DNA of 14,945 bases from the NCBI GenBank assembly GCA_046727575.1, contig JBKPCV010000103.1, positions 1-14,945 on the forward strand, given 5' to 3'. Numbering within the stretch: the stretch's first letter is position 1; every line of letters starts with the position of its first letter. The notes below the pieces were generated by a model, which was given only the letters and a program-made list of their open reading frames with translations, made no database searches and was not told the origin of the DNA. Made by a program: the position numbers and the translations under genes. Positions 13,432 to 14,945 of this stretch are shown one piece after another. The DNA is from DASPTH01 sp046727575. GTDB lineage: Bacteria > Actinomycetota > Acidimicrobiia > IMCC26256 > DASPTH01.

Positions 13432-13605
13432 TCACCACCTCGCGCACTCGAGGACTGCGAGGATTGTGACATGTACGGATGTGCGCCGATGAATCGACAA
13501 CCCCTCACTCGACGCTTCGGTTCCCACGCTAGACACTCGTTCAGCATCGATGCGGTGCGAGGAGCGGCGAGGATGGACGAACTTGGTGGCCGGTGACGCT
13601 GCCAC
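13432..13605. promoter_or_regulatory. divergent control region between TetR and the split-barrel gene
   Basis: 174 bp without a credible gene, between divergent starts. It should hold the promoters of both sides and a TetR operator. A possible operator core is ACAT-N6-ATGT at 13469-13482. On the minus strand TTGTCG and TACATG, about 19 bp apart, overlap that core and might be the tetR promoter. These are weak matches by eye. Confidence 0.4.
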
Positions 13606-14052
13606 ATGACTGAGCAGCGCGCCGATCAAGCGACGACTGCTCGGTTGTGGGAAATCGTCCTGGGACGACGTGAAGGAGTCCTCGGCGTCATCGGTGCCGG
13701 CGGCATGCCACACCTGTCCAACGTCTACTACCTGGTCGACCGGTCCACGGACACGATCCGGATGTCGACGACGACCGTGCGGGCAAAGGGACGTCACCTG
13801 CGGCGCGATCCAAGAGCAGCGTTGTACGTCGCCGGCACCGACTTTTTGCAGTTCGCGGTTGCGGAGGGCCACGTGTCACTTGCCATCGCCGAGCAGCCCG
13901 GTGACGCGGCCACCGACGAATTGTTCGAGGTCCACCACGAACTCGGCGCCGCAACCGATCGCGCGGGATTTGATGAGGAGATGATCGGCGACCACCGGAT
14001 GGTCGTGCGGCTTCATGTCGAGCGTGTCTACGGGCTGATCATTGACCGATAG
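13606..14052 (+). CDS. split-barrel flavin/F420-binding protein (PPOX class, Rv1155-like)
   Basis: 148 aa, the size of single-domain pyridoxamine-phosphate-oxidase-like split beta-barrel proteins. Seen: GVIGAGGMPHLSNVYYLVD (strands 1-2, about 27-45), IRMSTTTVRAKGRHLRRDPRAALYV (about 51-75; a conserved basic AK...LRRDPR segment that binds cofactor phosphate in F420- and FMN-using relatives), and a C-terminal RVYGLIIDR. In actinomycetes many members reduce substrates with F420H2, which fits the two LLM genes nearby; FMN or heme binding remains possible. Start ATG 13606 has only a distant GGTGG. It is divergent from TetR, a common arrangement for a target gene. The next gene follows after 55 bp, so the two are probably cotranscribed. 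Confidence 0.85.
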   Translation: MTEQRADQATTARLWEIVLGRREGVLGVIGAGGMPHLSNVYYLVDRSTDTIRMSTTTVRAKGRHLRRDPRAALYVAGTDFLQFAVAEGHVSLAIAEQPGDAATDELFEVHHELGAATDRAGFDEEMIGDHRMVVRLHVERVYGLIIDR

Positions 14053-14107
14053 GAACATGCAGGATGGTGGTCCTCAGCACCGCCGACACGACGCAGGAGT
14101 GCGATCC

Positions 14108-14899
14108 ATGACCTTCGTGTACGACCTCCCGGACGAGATCGACGTCGAGCCGACCGGCCCCGTCCGGATCGTCCGGTTGAACCGGCCCGACAAGCTGAAC
14201 GCCACGAACCATCTCCTCCACAAAGGGCTGGCTGCCGTGTTCCCGCAGCTCGACACTGACCCCGACGCGCGAGCCGCGGTGATTACCGGGAAGGGCCGGG
14301 CCTTCTGCGCTGGCGGTGATTACTCCTATCTCGACGAGCTCATCGACGACGCCGATCTGCGGCATGAGAGCCTGACTGACGGCCGCCATCTCGTCGCGAA
14401 CATGGTCGCGTGCCGCCTGCCGATCATCGCGGCAGTCAACGGACCGGCCGTCGGTCTCGGATGCAGCGTGGTCGCGCTCTCGGACATCGTCTTCATGGCT
14501 GAAAGCGCGCACCTCGCCGATCCCCACGCGTTGGTGGGTCTCGTCGCCGCCGACGGCGGCGCCGTGACCTGGCCCCTGCTGATGAGCCTGCAACTCGCAA
14601 AGGAGTACGCCCTCACCGGCGACCGCATCCCATCAGACCGCGCCGCACAGATCGGCCTCGCCAACCACGTCGTACCTGACGCAGAGCTCCTCGACCAGGC
14701 GCTCGCCTGCGCGCACCGGATTGCCGCGCTGCCCCGGCAGGCATGCGAGGACACCAAGCGTGCCCTCAACTTGCACCTGGAGCGAGCGGTGCTGAACGTA
14801 ATCGACTTCGCATTGACTGCCGAGGAACGCTCATTCACGTCGCGCGAGTTCCGAGCCAACATCGATCGGTTGCTCGGGAAAGACGCCACCTCGACATAG
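14108..14899 (+). CDS. enoyl-CoA hydratase/isomerase (crotonase) family protein, non-canonical active site
   Basis: 263 aa, normal crotonase length. Seen: LNRPDKLNA (24-32), the oxyanion-hole segment FCAGGDYSYL (66-75), AAVNGPAVGLGC (108-119), DPHALVGLVAADGG (138-151) and the ALTGDRI helix region (168-174). The two glutamates of true enoyl-CoA hydratase (GGCEL and QPE positions) are replaced by Ser120 and His140; Asp138 and Asp149 are candidate acid/base residues. It therefore probably catalyses another crotonase reaction on a CoA thioester (isomerisation, hydrolysis, C-C cleavage or dehalogenation). Start ATG 14108 follows AGGAG (14095-14099); the in-frame ATG at 14057 adds 17 unrelated residues. 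The last 46 bases of the window, after the stop, show no gene or terminator. Confidence 0.9.
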   Translation: MTFVYDLPDEIDVEPTGPVRIVRLNRPDKLNATNHLLHKGLAAVFPQLDTDPDARAAVITGKGRAFCAGGDYSYLDELIDDADLRHESLTDGRHLVANMVACRLPIIAAVNGPAVGLGCSVVALSDIVFMAESAHLADPHALVGLVAADGGAVTWPLLMSLQLAKEYALTGDRIPSDRAAQIGLANHVVPDAELLDQALACAHRIAALPRQACEDTKRALNLHLERAVLNVIDFALTAEERSFTSREFRANIDRLLGKDATST

Positions 14900-14945
14900 A
14901 TTCTGCGGGTTACTCATCGTTCGGTAGCTGTTCGCCTGCGAGCGC

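Overview
This is a GC-rich window (strong G/C third-position bias, many GTG/TTG starts, two F420-type luciferase-like oxidoreductases, a third possibly F420-binding protein, a Rieske oxygenase and a molybdenum hydroxylase). It fits an actinomycete, most likely Acidimicrobiia or a mycobacteria-like soil or aquatic lineage. The lineage is inferred from content and style; there is no rRNA or other marker. No tRNA, rRNA, CRISPR array, transposase or phage gene was seen.

Layout. (1) 1-2048, plus strand: the 3' part of a GH3 beta-glycosidase, overlapped by 4 bp by an MDR-type dehydrogenase that starts at TTG. This looks like the end of a carbohydrate operon. (2) 2202-7830, plus strand: F420-dependent LLM oxidoreductase, SDR, Rieske oxygenase alpha subunit, an unrecognised 111-aa protein, an amidohydrolase-fold protein and a second SDR. 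Spacing is short after the first SDR, so 3291-7830 is probably one transcription unit. (3) 7901-8374 minus (VOC/glyoxalase-fold protein), divergent from 8455-11775 plus (second LLM oxidoreductase and an aldehyde oxidase/CoxL-type molybdopterin subunit). (4) 11795-13431 minus: a third SDR, and upstream of it a TetR regulator with a lysine/arginine-rich tail. (5) 13606-14899 plus: a small split-barrel flavin/F420 protein and a crotonase-fold protein. No stretch over 300 bases lacks a gene; the longest gaps are 2049-2201 and 13432-13605.

Working together (inference): oxygenase, molybdenum hydroxylase, F420 oxidoreductases, three SDRs, an amidohydrolase-like protein, a VOC protein and a crotonase are the usual parts of a pathway that hydroxylates, oxidises and opens a cyclic or aromatic compound and passes it to CoA-linked degradation. 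The TetR is the obvious candidate regulator. The substrate cannot be read from the sequence.

The most unusual points: the amidohydrolase-like protein has Glu-Leu-Asn where the metal-binding His-x-His should be; the crotonase lacks both hydratase glutamates; the molybdenum hydroxylase subunit stands alone with an AYRGPW active-site loop; the Rieske gene is separated from the small unknown gene by an 81-bp palindromic insert flanked by ATGAG direct repeats; the TetR protein carries an H1-like basic tail; and the GH3 gene seems to lack an internal block.
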